Part shown: piece by piece, positions 7,938 through 16,194 of the stretch
Layout of the letters: each line of letters begins with the position of its first letter
Position numbering within the stretch: position 1 is the stretch's first letter
NCBI GenBank assembly: GCA_038405435.1
Contig: JBBYHZ010000004.1
DNA from: Dryocola clanedunensis_A
Lineage (GTDB): Bacteria; Pseudomonadota; Gammaproteobacteria; Enterobacterales; Enterobacteriaceae
DNA: 64,000 nucleotides
Reading direction: 5' to 3' (one strand)
The notes under the pieces: generated by a model
What the model was told of the DNA's origin: nothing
Seen by the model: the letters and a program-made list of their open reading frames with translations, nothing else
Databases searched by the model: none
Made by a program: the position numbers and the translations under genes

Positions 7938-8288
7938 TTATGCCCTTTTTTTCTTCGGTGCCTCGTCGCTGGCTGACACCTCATTTAATAAGCGGGTGGA
8001 TAACAAAATACCCGTATGAATTTGCTGTAAATCATCCACACGCGAGTCCTGCGTTAAGCGATTAATAGTCTGGTTGTCATTAAAGCGGAACTGACAAATC
8101 AGCTGGTTGGTCTCTGCTAATTTAACCATCTGCGGCAGCGTTAATTCGCGCAGGGTAGTAGCCATATCCTCGGTGATACCCAGGCGGAACATGGCCGATG
8201 CTTTATCCTGACTAATAAGGCGTTGTGCGAGCAATAAATACGACAAATTAATGTCGTAGATATGTTTCAGTAACTCGGATGTATGCAT
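7938..8288 (-). CDS. flhD: Flagellar master regulator subunit FlhD
   Basis: FlhD (116 residues, same as E. coli) is the other half of the FlhD4C2 activator. The sequence MHTSELLKHIYDINLSYLLL and the central KASAMFRLGI, the helix-turn-helix region, are nearly identical to E. coli; the tail ends KKKRA. The start at 8288 has GGGAAAA upstream. An ATG three codons earlier (8297) would give 119 residues and cannot be excluded. It is first in the flhDC operon, with a long leader and the CRP/RcsAB control region described at 8289-9103. Confidence 0.97.
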   Translation of the reverse strand: MHTSELLKHIYDINLSYLLLAQRLISQDKASAMFRLGITEDMATTLRELTLPQMVKLAETNQLICQFRFNDNQTINRLTQDSRVDDLQQIHTGILLSTRLLNEVSASDEAPKKKRA

Positions 8289-8499
8289 TTTTCCCATCCC
8301 GAATAACCAACTATTATTTTATGCGGTCAGACCGCACCCCGTGATGTCGCCGGGTAGAACCCGGTAAAAGTGAAGCAAAAAGTAACGGCAAAAAATGCAT
8401 TAGTTGATGTCGTGCATCGCCAGTCCTGGCTGTCGCTGAGGCAACATCCGCTTCGCTGACAGAACACTTAACGTCTTTCTTAATTTTCTTACAAAAAAA

Positions 8500-8514
8500 C
8501 TAAGACTTTTCCTA
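8500..8514 (-). promoter_or_regulatory. RcsAB box in the flhDC leader
   Basis: Minus strand reads TAGGAAAAGTCTTAG, differing at one base from the box I recall at E. coli flhDC (TAGGAAAAATCTTAG). It lies a few bases downstream of the predicted transcription start near 8518, where bound RcsB-RcsA would block flhDC. The rcsA gene is at 57133 in this window. Confidence 0.8.
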
Positions 8515-8524
8515 ATTCCGGCAA

Positions 8525-8553
8525 ACTCTACTCGTAGCCCATAGCACATACAA
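8525..8553 (-). promoter_or_regulatory. flhDC sigma-70 promoter
   Basis: Minus strand -35 TTGTAT (8553-8548), 17-base spacer and -10 TAGAGT (8530-8525), predicting a start near 8518 and a leader of about 230 bases. The CRP site centre at 8588.5 is then about 70 bases upstream, the spacing known for E. coli flhDC. Confidence 0.7.
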
Positions 8554-8580
8554 TGCAGCCAAACGCGATTTTAGAATTTA

Positions 8581-8596
8581 TGTGACAGAGATCACA
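8581..8596. promoter_or_regulatory. CRP site of flhDC
   Basis: TGTGA-CAGAGA-TCACA is a perfect CRP core palindrome, set in TTTATGTGACAGAGATCACA. Its distance from the predicted flhDC start fits class I activation by CRP-cAMP. Confidence 0.92.
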
Positions 8597-9103
8597 TAAA
8601 TTTATCATATACATTAACCAAAACCATCAGCACGGCTTTTCAATTGGCTGTTTTGCAATCAATTCAGGCGCTTCCCTTTCGTCCGAAAGGGAATAGCGTT
8701 ACCGCCCTGTTACAACCTGATGACTTTTCTATGGTTTTCCCTGGCAGCGGTGATGTAAAACTGTCGCCCTGGTCACACATCATCGCCTGATAAAGTAATA
8801 ATGTTCTAATTATCAGGATGTTAATTCTTATCAATGTGTCATTTTCACGCCAGTTGACCCTTGTCGATGGTTTAGTTTCATTAGGTTACTAATGATATTT
8901 GCTGATAAAAATAATTCGAAAGTTTGAGGGAAGAAGCCGGGATCTGTGCTACCCGAGAATGTTATTTATTCCTTTCATTAGAATAACTGAACTATTTTCA
9001 TGAGCACGCTCACAGTTTCTGGGGGTATCAAGGTTGCTTCACTGTTAAAGATAAGGTATGAAAAATGTTAAATGCGCCTGATATGCGCCCCGGGAGGTTT
9101 AAG

Positions 9104-9526
9104 ATGAGCTACACCCACGTGCTGGTCGCCGTCGCCGTAACGCCTGAAAGCCATCAGCTGGTTAAGAAGGCCGTCTCGATTGTTTCTCCCGTCAACGGGC
9201 GCATCACCCTGATAACGCTGGCCTCCGATCCTGAAATCTACAATCAGTTTGCCGCGCCGATGATGGAGAACATGCGCGAGTTAATGCTCGAAGAAACGCA
9301 GCTTTTCTTAAAAGAGCTGGAGGATAAGGCGGGCTATCCCATCGCCAGTACGGTTATCGCCACGGGGGAACTAAGCGAGCATATTCTGGCGCTGTGCGAC
9401 AAGCACGACGTGGATTTAGTGATCTGCGGAAACCACAATCAGACCTTTTTAAGCAAAGTGATTTGTTCTGCAAAAGCGGTGGTTTCGTCGAGTAAAGTAG
9501 ATGTGCTGCTGGTGCCGCTGCGGTAG
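9104..9526 (+). CDS. uspC: Universal stress protein UspC
   Basis: UspC (140 residues) is a cytoplasmic universal stress protein of the UspA fold, linked in E. coli to UV and osmotic stress and to motility. The start MSYTHVLVAVAVTPES is chosen over an ATG 39 bases earlier because GGGAGG lies just ahead and the family starts here. The loop VICGNHN and the final SSKVDVLLVPL follow the family pattern. The gene lies between flhDC and otsA as in E. coli and is followed by a hairpin at 9550-9571. Confidence 0.95.
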   Translation: MSYTHVLVAVAVTPESHQLVKKAVSIVSPVNGRITLITLASDPEIYNQFAAPMMENMRELMLEETQLFLKELEDKAGYPIASTVIATGELSEHILALCDKHDVDLVICGNHNQTFLSKVICSAKAVVSSSKVDVLLVPLR

Positions 9527-9529
9527 TTT

Positions 9530-9575
9530 TCACCCTCACCCCAAACCTCTCCCTGAAAGGGAGAGGGGGAAAAGG
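9530..9575. terminator. Hairpin between uspC and otsA
   Basis: The sequence CCTCTCCCTGAAAGGGAGAGG folds into an eight-pair hairpin between the convergent uspC and otsA genes. A T-run is weak on both sides, so termination is plausible but not certain. The same CCCTCACCCCAA-CCTCTCCCT motif family recurs near 24222. Confidence 0.5.
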
Positions 9576-9579
9576 AGTG

Positions 9580-11004
9580 TCACGCTAATTTAGGAAAGGT
9601 CGCCACTTTCTGCTGCATGCGGGAGGCATCATTGCCGGGCGTTACCTGCTTTAAATCCTCGATAAACCTCTCCTGCCAGTGATTGATATCATTCTTACAA
9701 ATCACCTCCATCATCTCGCTGTGGCGTGAAATACGCTCCGCGAGCGGCATGGTTAGCGCGCGGTCGAGGGCGGCGGCCACGTCGTCCCTGTCATACGGGT
9801 TAACAATCAGCGCGGAGGTCAATTCATTAGCCGCACCGGCGAATTTCGACAGCACCAGCACGCCGGGGTTAGCCGGATCCTGGGCGGCAACGTACTCTTT
9901 TGCCACCAGGTTCATGCCGTCACGCAGCGGCGTCACCAGCCCAACCTCAGCGTAGCGGAAGACCTTCATCAGCAATTTGCGGTCAAAATGCTGGTTCAGA
10001 TAATAGAGCGGCGTCCAGCCCAGCTGGCCGTATTTACCGTTGATGCGCCCGGCCTCGGTCTCCAGCTGATGGCGGATATCCTGATAGGCCTGCACGTCCC
10101 CGCGCGACGTCGGCGCGATCTGCGTGTAGCGGATTTTACCGTGGTGCTGCGGATAGTTTTCCAGCAGCGCCTCAAAGGCGAGGAAGCGTTCCGGTAATCC
10201 TTTGGAATAATCGAGACGCTCGACGGAAAAGATGTTTTTAATCTCTCCAAGCTCGGCCTTTAGCTGGGCAAGCTTCGGCGGCAGCGGTCCTTTAGCATTC
10301 TGCGCAATCTCCTCGGGTTCGATACCGATCGGGTAGACTTCGGTGCGGAACGACTTACCAAACGCCTGATGCTGATGCTTACCGTCGTGATCAAGGCGCG
10401 TCACGCTCGCCACGCAGTCGAGGAACGCCAGCCTGTCGTTTTCCGTCTGGAAGCCGAGCAGATCGTAGTCGCAGAGCGCTTCGATAAGCTCTTCGTGAGG
10501 CGGCAGCGCGTTGAACACTTCCGGCGTAGGGAACGGAATGTGCAGGAAGAAGCCAGTGCGGTTATTCAGCCCCTGTTTACGGCACTCGGCGGCAAACGGC
10601 AGCAGATGGTAATCGTGGATCCACAGAATGTCGTCCTTCTCGACCAGCGGCTTAAGCTTTTTCGCCAGCAGCTGATTTACCCGGTCGTAGCCCTCCCAGG
10701 CTTCGCGCTGGAAATCAACCAGATCCAGACGATAGTGGAACGCAGGCCACAGCACCGCGTTCGAGAACTGCAGATAGTACTGTTCGTAATCTTCTTCGCA
10801 TAGGTTGAACGAGGCCCAGGTGATGTTGCCGCGCTTCACCTTTTTCAGCGGCGCGTCCGGGTCGCCGATCTCCCCGCTCCAGCCAAACCACAAACCTCCG
10901 GCGGCCTTCAGCGCGCCGAGAATACCGACGGCAAGACCGCCCGCCCCCGCCTTCTTGTCATCCGGTGGTGCAATGCGATTAGAGACTACCACTAAGCGAC
11001 TCAT
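9580..11004 (-). CDS. otsA: Trehalose-6-phosphate synthase OtsA
   Basis: OtsA (474 residues) joins UDP-glucose and glucose-6-phosphate to trehalose-6-phosphate, the first step of osmoprotective trehalose synthesis in the cytoplasm. It is a GT20 enzyme: MSRLVVVSNRIAPP at the N terminus, GGLAVG, WIHDYHLLP, FFLHIPFPTPE, ERLDYSKGLPER and PLRDGMNLVAKEYVA near the C terminus are all present. The N terminus overlaps the end of otsB by 26 bases, as in E. coli, so the two are coupled. In E. coli the operon is RpoS-controlled. Confidence 0.97.
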   Translation of the reverse strand: MSRLVVVSNRIAPPDDKKAGAGGLAVGILGALKAAGGLWFGWSGEIGDPDAPLKKVKRGNITWASFNLCEEDYEQYYLQFSNAVLWPAFHYRLDLVDFQREAWEGYDRVNQLLAKKLKPLVEKDDILWIHDYHLLPFAAECRKQGLNNRTGFFLHIPFPTPEVFNALPPHEELIEALCDYDLLGFQTENDRLAFLDCVASVTRLDHDGKHQHQAFGKSFRTEVYPIGIEPEEIAQNAKGPLPPKLAQLKAELGEIKNIFSVERLDYSKGLPERFLAFEALLENYPQHHGKIRYTQIAPTSRGDVQAYQDIRHQLETEAGRINGKYGQLGWTPLYYLNQHFDRKLLMKVFRYAEVGLVTPLRDGMNLVAKEYVAAQDPANPGVLVLSKFAGAANELTSALIVNPYDRDDVAAALDRALTMPLAERISRHSEMMEVICKNDINHWQERFIEDLKQVTPGNDASRMQQKVATFPKLA

Positions 11005-11785
11005 AATCTTCTCCCCTTAAAGTTTCTGTCTTTTGTTGTTGTTCTATGTGATGTGTCAGTTTGCCCAGCCAGTGATACACCATCCTGACGTTAGCCAGAC
11101 GATGCTGCGCCACCGTGTCGCCGGCGCCAACTTTGATGGTCAGGCCGCCCATGGCGTTGACCTGTTTAAATCCGGCTTCATCGGTGAGGTCGTCGCCGAT
11201 GAAGACGGGCGTACGGCCTTTAAACGGTGATTCCTGCATAAAGGCGCGAATGGCGGCACCCTTGTTGATCCCCAGCGGCTTCAGCTCCACGACGCACTTG
11301 CCGGGCTGTAATGCCAGCTCCGGATAGCGGGCGGTCATGGTCTTCGCCAGCAGGAAGATCGCCTCTTCGGCCTCCGGCGCCTGACGGTAGTGCAGCGCAA
11401 AGGCCATACCCTTGGATTCAAGCTCGGTACCCGGCAGCTGCGCCAGGGTGGAAGAAAGCTCTTCCTGCAGCGCTTTTACCAGCGGCGCGGGAAGCGTAAC
11501 AACATGGGTTTTATCATTGATATCGCGGCGCTCCGCCCCATGTACCCCTGCCAGGGGAAAATGGAATGGCGTGGCGAGCTTGTCCAGCTCCGCCATGGAA
11601 CGCCCTGAAATCAACGCCAGTGCCCCATCGCTCATGACGGACATTTTTTGCAGCAGCGTGCGCACGGCGGCCGGAATATAGACCTGATCCGGGTGCGGTT
11701 TGATTTCTGCCAGAGTGCCATCGAGGTCAAAGAAAAAGGCAAGATTACCTGAAAGTAAGGGCGGTACGGATACGACTTCAGCCAC
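10979..11785 (-). CDS. otsB: Trehalose-6-phosphate phosphatase OtsB
   Basis: OtsB (268 residues; E. coli 266) removes phosphate from trehalose-6-phosphate. It is a HAD hydrolase: the nucleophile motif is FFDLDGTLAEIKPHPDQ, the second motif ALISGRSMAEL, and the late acidic motif FIGDDLTDEAGF. I set the start at GTG 11785 because a very strong AAGGAGG lies eight bases ahead and the length then matches E. coli. An upstream ATG at 11851 would add 22 unrelated residues. It is the first gene of otsBA. Confidence 0.92.
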   Translation of the reverse strand: MAEVVSVPPLLSGNLAFFFDLDGTLAEIKPHPDQVYIPAAVRTLLQKMSVMSDGALALISGRSMAELDKLATPFHFPLAGVHGAERRDINDKTHVVTLPAPLVKALQEELSSTLAQLPGTELESKGMAFALHYRQAPEAEEAIFLLAKTMTARYPELALQPGKCVVELKPLGINKGAAIRAFMQESPFKGRTPVFIGDDLTDEAGFKQVNAMGGLTIKVGAGDTVAQHRLANVRMVYHWLGKLTHHIEQQQKTETLRGEDYESLSGSL

Positions 11786-11899
11786 CTGAGGCTCCTCCTT
11801 AAACGTGTCGTTAAACGAGCGAAACGATAACCAGTTATTATCATTAGCCATGTAAGTATAGACAGGGTGACGGGTGTCGCAATTTTATAAGATAAATCG

Positions 11900-11947
11900 C
11901 CAGGCCGCGCACGGCCTGACGTTGCGCTTAGGATTACTCCTAAGCGG
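11900..11947 (-). terminator. Double hairpin after araH
   Basis: Two perfect hairpins stand in tandem: CGCTTAGGA/TCCTAAGCG (11925-11946) and CAGGCCG/CGGCCTG (11901-11918), 16 bases past the araH stop. No long T-run follows. They probably end or stabilise the araFGH message. Confidence 0.55.
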
Positions 11948-11962
11948 AGGGGGAAGGATGGG

Positions 11963-12961
11963 TCAAACGGTGCGTTTTGCTTTCTGCTTGTAGCGGTCAA
12001 AGATAACCGCCGCCAATAGAATCAGACCGCGCACGACGTACTGGGAGAACGGGGAGATATTCAGCAGGTTCATGGCATTTTCCACCGTGCCGAGGATAAG
12101 CACCCCGGCGACCACGTAGGAGATTTTGCCGATCCCACCCTTGAGCGACACCCCGCCCAGCACGCAGGCGGAGATAACAATCAGCTCGTAGCCAATGGAG
12201 GTCATCGGCTGGCCGCTGGTCATGCGCGAGGCCAGAATAATCCCCGCAGCCGCCGATACCAGCCCGGACAGCACGAAGATAATAATCTTGGTGCGCACCA
12301 CGGGAACCCCCGCCAGCCGCGCCGCCTCTTCGTTGCCGCCAATCGCCAGGGTATTGCGCCCGAACGTGGTTTTATTGAGCAGGAAGCCGAAAATTATCAG
12401 GCAGCCTACCGTCAGCCAGATTGGCGCGGGCAGGCCAAACCAGTTGGCGTAGCCGAGGGTAAAGAAACGCTCGTCTTCGATGCCCACCGCTTTACCGTCA
12501 GAGATGATATAGGCCAGGCCGCGCACGATTTGCATGGTGGCAAGCGTGGTGATCAGCGCGTTGATTTTCAGGCGTGCAATAACAAAGCCGTTCACCAGCC
12601 CGCTCAGCATGCCCAGCAGCAGCCCCGCCGCTACGCCGATCCACAGGCTTTCGGTCATGTTAATGACCACCGCGGTAGTGACGCCCGCACAGGCAATAAC
12701 CGACGCGACGGACAGGTCGAAATCCCCGGAGGCCAGGCAGAACAGCATGCCGCAGGCCACCATGCCGGACATGGAAATCGCCAGCCCCAGCCCCTTCATA
12801 TTGACGAACGAGGAGAAGTTGGGCACGAAGATCGCGCAGCCGATAAACAGCACGGCGAAGACCACCAGCATGCCGTAGTGATCCCAGATGCGGCCCAGGC
12901 TGAACGATGATTTCCGGGCGCTGCCGGGGGCCGCGCCGTCTGATTTAGTGAATGTAAACAT
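11963..12961 (-). CDS. araH: L-arabinose ABC transporter permease AraH
   Basis: AraH (about 332 residues; E. coli 328) is the membrane permease of the high-affinity arabinose importer. It has about ten hydrophobic segments, with SMSGMVACGMLFCLASGDFDLS and the EAA-like region RNTLAIGGNEEAARLAGVPV typical of sugar permeases; the end FDRYKQKAKRTV is identical to E. coli. I choose ATG 12961 (MFTFTKSD) because AGAGGA precedes it; an ATG at 12988 would overlap araG but has no ribosome site. It is the last gene of araFGH. Confidence 0.93.
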   Translation of the reverse strand: MFTFTKSDGAAPGSARKSSFSLGRIWDHYGMLVVFAVLFIGCAIFVPNFSSFVNMKGLGLAISMSGMVACGMLFCLASGDFDLSVASVIACAGVTTAVVINMTESLWIGVAAGLLLGMLSGLVNGFVIARLKINALITTLATMQIVRGLAYIISDGKAVGIEDERFFTLGYANWFGLPAPIWLTVGCLIIFGFLLNKTTFGRNTLAIGGNEEAARLAGVPVVRTKIIIFVLSGLVSAAAGIILASRMTSGQPMTSIGYELIVISACVLGGVSLKGGIGKISYVVAGVLILGTVENAMNLLNISPFSQYVVRGLILLAAVIFDRYKQKAKRTV

Positions 12962-12984
12962 TTTATTCCTCTTGCTCATGCTGC

Positions 12985-14499
12985 TCATGCTGCGCTTGCG
13001 CTGGTTTTCGGCATTGCCAGGCTGAGCGCCTGCTGCTCGCTCGCCTCGCCGTGCAACAGCTCGCCAGAAATCTCTCCCTCACGCATCACGATGACGCGAT
13101 CCGCAAGGCCCAGCACTTCGGGTAAATCGCTCGACGCAAAAAGCACCGCCACGCCCTGCGCCGCCAGGGCATAAATCACGTTGTAAATTTCGTGCTTCGC
13201 CCCGACGTCAATACCCCGGGTCGGCTCGTCGAGCAGGATCACTTTCATCTCTTCGGACAGCCAGCGGCCAAGTATCGCCTTCTGCTGGTTGCCGCCGGAC
13301 AGGTTCATGATCAGCTGCTCCGCCGACGGCGTTTTGATATTCAGCGAACGGATGTGCGCGGCGGCATTTTCGTTTTCCCACTGGTTGTTGATGAGGCAGC
13401 CCGCGCTGATGTGCCTGCGCCGGGCGCTGATGTTGATGTTGTCCTGTACCGAATGAACGGGGATGATGCCGTCCGCCTTGCGGTCTTCCGGGCACAGCAT
13501 CATGCCCGCGCGAATGGCATCCGCAGGTTTACTGATGCTGATAGCTTTGCCATCGATCCACACCTGCCCGCCGGTAATGCGCGTGCCGCCGAACAGCCCT
13601 TTCATTAATTCGCTGCGCCCGGCGCCGACCAGGCCAAACAGCCCGACGATTTCGCCGCTGCGGACGCTCAGGGATACCGGCGTGCGGACGCCCGGCGCTT
13701 TTAGCTCCTCGATGCGCAGCCGCTCCGGGCCGTGCTCCCGGGGCTGCCAGCCGTAGATATCTCCCAGCTCGCGCCCGACCATCGCCTGCACCAGCGAATC
13801 GTGGTTCACCTGCTGCATATCGTCGAACGTGCGCACGTAGCGCCCGTCCTTAAAGACGGTGATCGCATCGCTGAGGGCAAAAATTTCCTCCATGCGGTGC
13901 GAGACGTAAATAATTACCCGCCCTTCCGCACGCAGCTCGCGGATCACGCGGAACAGGTTATCGATTTCACGCTTCGACAGCGAGCTGGTCGGCTCATCAA
14001 AGGCGATAACCTTGGCGTTGCGCGCCAGCGCCTTGGCAATTTCAACCATCTGCCACTGGCCGATTGAGAGATACTTAAGCGGCGTCTGCGGATCGATATC
14101 CAGACCCAGGTGCTGAAGCTGCAGCCCCGCCTCGTAGTTGAGCAGAGAGCGGTTCACAAACCCGGCCCGGTGCGGGATCTGCCCCAGATAGATGTTCTCG
14201 GCCACCGACATTTCAGGAACCAGATGCAGCTCCTGGTAAATAATCGCCACGCCCGCGTTCAGCGCCGCCGTGGTGTCGTTAAAGGCGACTTCTTCGCCCC
14301 GCAGAACAATGCTGCCCTGGGTGGGGGCATAGTTACCGCTGAGGATTTTCAGCAGCGTGGATTTCCCGGCGCCGTTCTCACCCATCAGCGCGTGAACCTG
14401 CCCGGCATAGCAGTCGAAGCTGATGTCCTGGAGAGCTTTCACGCCGGGGAAGGTTTTGCCGATACCGCGAAACGAGAGATACGGTGTCTGTTGTTGCAT
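12985..14499 (-). CDS. araG: L-arabinose ABC transporter ATPase AraG
   Basis: AraG (504 residues, as in E. coli) powers arabinose import with two fused ABC domains. The first has Walker A GENGAGKST, the signature LSIGQWQ and Walker B VIAFDEPTSSLS. The second has the degenerate GLVGAGRSE typical of sugar importers, the signature LSGGNQQK and VILLDEPTRGID. The start MQQQTPYLSF matches E. coli; the frame extends 22 codons further up but without homology. A palindromic repeat lies between araF and araG. Confidence 0.97.
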   Translation of the reverse strand: MQQQTPYLSFRGIGKTFPGVKALQDISFDCYAGQVHALMGENGAGKSTLLKILSGNYAPTQGSIVLRGEEVAFNDTTAALNAGVAIIYQELHLVPEMSVAENIYLGQIPHRAGFVNRSLLNYEAGLQLQHLGLDIDPQTPLKYLSIGQWQMVEIAKALARNAKVIAFDEPTSSLSKREIDNLFRVIRELRAEGRVIIYVSHRMEEIFALSDAITVFKDGRYVRTFDDMQQVNHDSLVQAMVGRELGDIYGWQPREHGPERLRIEELKAPGVRTPVSLSVRSGEIVGLFGLVGAGRSELMKGLFGGTRITGGQVWIDGKAISISKPADAIRAGMMLCPEDRKADGIIPVHSVQDNINISARRRHISAGCLINNQWENENAAAHIRSLNIKTPSAEQLIMNLSGGNQQKAILGRWLSEEMKVILLDEPTRGIDVGAKHEIYNVIYALAAQGVAVLFASSDLPEVLGLADRVIVMREGEISGELLHGEASEQQALSLAMPKTSASAA

Positions 14500-14543
14500 G
14501 ACATACCCCAAAGTTAGTGTTGGCGTTGGAGAGGTTTGGGTAA

Positions 14544-14570
14544 GGTGGATAAGCGCAGGCGCCATCCACC
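14544..14570. repeat. REP-like palindrome between araF and araG
   Basis: GGTGGAT and ATCCACC arms enclose AAGCGCAGGCGCC, a member of the palindrome family seen elsewhere in this window. Its position just after the binding-protein gene could raise araF expression over araGH by protecting the upstream message, as known for REP elements in other importer operons. Confidence 0.75.
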
Positions 14571-14578
14571 ACAGAAGA

Positions 14579-15568
14579 TTACTTGCCGCCCAGCCCTTTC
14601 TTCGCCAGCTCTTCCTTAAAGTTATCGCGGGTGATCAGCACCACGTCTGTCACTTCGGTGAACTTCGGCGGCTCTGCGCCTTTGGTCACCCAGTTGTAGA
14701 GCATTTCGCTGCTCTTATAGCCGTGGACATCCGGGCTTGGTAACAGGGAGCCGTAGAAGCCGGTCGGCTGCGCTTTCGACAGCTCGCTCACCGCATCCAC
14801 GCCGTTGATGCCCACGCCAATCACGTCCGGCGCTTTGAAGCCCTGACCTTCGGTGGCGCGCACGCCACCCAGCACGGTGTTGTCGTTCATGCCGACAATC
14901 AGCCAGTGTTTCACTTCAGGATGCTGAACCAGCATGGAGTTGGCGGCGTCGAACGCGCCGGGGATATCGTTAGATTTGGTCGGCACCTTGTAGATTTGCT
15001 TTTCCGGGAAGCCTGCGGCCTTCAGGGCATCCATAGAACCGCTGGTACGGCGGCGCGCGGTGTCCAGCTCATCGGCGGTAATCGCCATTACGGCTGACTC
15101 TTTCACGTCCCAGCCGCGCTTCTGCATCTCTTTGTAAAGCTCCTGGCCCTGGCGCTCGCCGATTTTCGTGGCGGCCATCATCACCAGCGGCACGGTTTCC
15201 ATCGGCTTGCCTTTCGCCGTTACAAACTGATCGTCTACGGCGATAACCTTCATATCGTAGCTTTTCGCTTTCGCGACGATGGCGGAACCCAGTTTTGGAT
15301 CCGGGGTACAGATGACAAAGCCCTTAGCGCCGCTCGCCGCCAGGCTATCGATGGCGTTTAACGTCTTCTCACCGTCCGGGACGGCAATTTTGATCACTTC
15401 AAAACCCAGGTCTTTGCCGGCCTTATCGGCAAATTTCCACTCCGTCTGGAACCAGGGCTCCTCCGGCTGCTTGACCAGAAAGCCCAGCTTCATGGTTTCG
15501 GCCCAGGCGGATTGTGACATAACCGCCGCCAGGCCAACGGCCGCCAACGTTTTAGTGAATATGTGCAT
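14579..15568 (-). CDS. araF: L-arabinose-binding periplasmic protein AraF
   Basis: AraF (329 residues) captures L-arabinose in the periplasm and hands it to AraH/AraG. A signal peptide MHIFTKTLAAVGLAAVMSQS ends before AETMKLGFLVKQPEEPW, where the mature protein begins. Sugar-contact regions such as TARRRTSGSMDAL and VGMNDNTVLGGVRATEG are as in E. coli. It is first in araFGH; the upstream region holds a candidate AraC site and a partial CRP-like site. The araBAD-araC genes are not in this window. Confidence 0.97.
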   Translation of the reverse strand: MHIFTKTLAAVGLAAVMSQSAWAETMKLGFLVKQPEEPWFQTEWKFADKAGKDLGFEVIKIAVPDGEKTLNAIDSLAASGAKGFVICTPDPKLGSAIVAKAKSYDMKVIAVDDQFVTAKGKPMETVPLVMMAATKIGERQGQELYKEMQKRGWDVKESAVMAITADELDTARRRTSGSMDALKAAGFPEKQIYKVPTKSNDIPGAFDAANSMLVQHPEVKHWLIVGMNDNTVLGGVRATEGQGFKAPDVIGVGINGVDAVSELSKAQPTGFYGSLLPSPDVHGYKSSEMLYNWVTKGAEPPKFTEVTDVVLITRDNFKEELAKKGLGGK

Positions 15569-15840
15569 GTGGACTCCAGCTTGATTTTATTATCTGTAGG
15601 GTAAGAACTATGTAAAACAAGGTTTTAGCGAAACCGTTTTTCAACCTGATGTTTGCGATAGTTTTAGCGGGAAATTAATCATCCATAGGAGAGCGAAATC
15701 ACACGGCAGAATTACAGTGATCGCGTACATATATTCAGCAAATTAAGCCATAAAAATTGGGGTATATGTATGATGAATGTGTTACGGGTTAGCTGAATTG
15801 TCCATGAGGTCAGTTAAACGGGAAGGGGCTCCCTCTCTTA
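15569..15840 (-). promoter_or_regulatory. araF upstream control region
   Basis: This stretch drives araFGH leftward. Besides the AraC-type site at 15790-15806, a second TCCATA lies at 15682-15687, and the minus strand has TGTGA followed six bases later by a poor right half (around 15693-15708), a possible weak CRP site. I see no coding frame here. Confidence 0.5.
15790..15806 (+). promoter_or_regulatory. Candidate AraC binding site
   Basis: TAGC-TGAATTG-TCCATG matches the AraC half-site consensus TAGC-N7-TCCATA except for the last base. It points away from araF and lies about 220 bases upstream of it, further out than the weak CRP-like site. Arabinose induction of araFGH is established in E. 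coli; use of this site is inferred. Confidence 0.6.
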
Positions 15841-15871
15841 GTTATAACTTTGAGATGGTTTCTATGGGATA

Positions 15872-16115
15872 GCGGTGATGTTCCGTTCACCTTAAGTCAG
15901 ACTTTCTATGCGACTGCCGAACCGGTGAACGTCCAGAGGGTGTTCGCCGTCACACCCTCTGGGCTCCCGACTCCCGGCAATAAATCGCCACCTGCGGCGG
16001 TAAACCTCCATTTTTGGCTCCCTGTCCGGGTCGGTTGCGATTCGTTCCCGACGATCACAACCTCCAGCCGTTCCCGACGGCTGGACCCGGCCATGAAGCC
16101 AAAAATGGAGGCGAT
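15872..16115. repeat. Strongly palindromic element of unknown class
   Basis: Several nested inverted repeats fill this stretch. CCAGAGGGTG pairs with CACCCTCTGG around 15932-15961. A 15-base arm CCTCCATTTTTGGCT (about 16007-16021) pairs with AGCCAAAAATGGAGG (about 16095-16109), continued outward by TAAATCGCC/GGCGATTTA after an unpaired bulge. Inside the loop CCAGCCGT/ACGGCTGG forms another hairpin. Two short overlapping frames (15850-16119 plus, 15906-16094 minus) run through it. It may be a mobile or phage-remnant element or a structured RNA; I do not recognise it. Confidence 0.6.
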
Positions 16116-16194
16116 TTAAGCCGGACCCAACACCCTCGCTTCAACTTTCTTTAATGACTTATCTTCGGTGTCGCTGTGGTGTTAAAGCAATGAA

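Larger units (their letters stand above)
8289..9103. promoter_or_regulatory. Control region between flhDC and uspC
   Basis: This 815-base gap holds the flhDC leader (8289 to about 8518), its promoter, RcsAB box and CRP site, and then the uspC upstream region. In the uspC half there is a nine-pair hairpin TTCCCTTTC/GAAAGGGAA at 8672-8693 and AT-rich sequence with no clear gene. In E. coli this is where insertion elements land and alter motility; none is present here. The uspC start has GGGAGG eight bases ahead. Confidence 0.75.

Noticed and set aside
11786..11851. A longer OtsB start at 11851
   Set aside because: The added 22 residues have no counterpart in the E. coli protein and no ribosome site as strong as the AAGGAGG before the GTG at 11785.
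15850..16119. An 89-codon plus-strand frame and a 62-codon minus-strand frame in the palindromic element
   Set aside because: No ribosome site or recognised domain, and the inverted repeats explain the sequence better; kept as a possibility under the element entry only.
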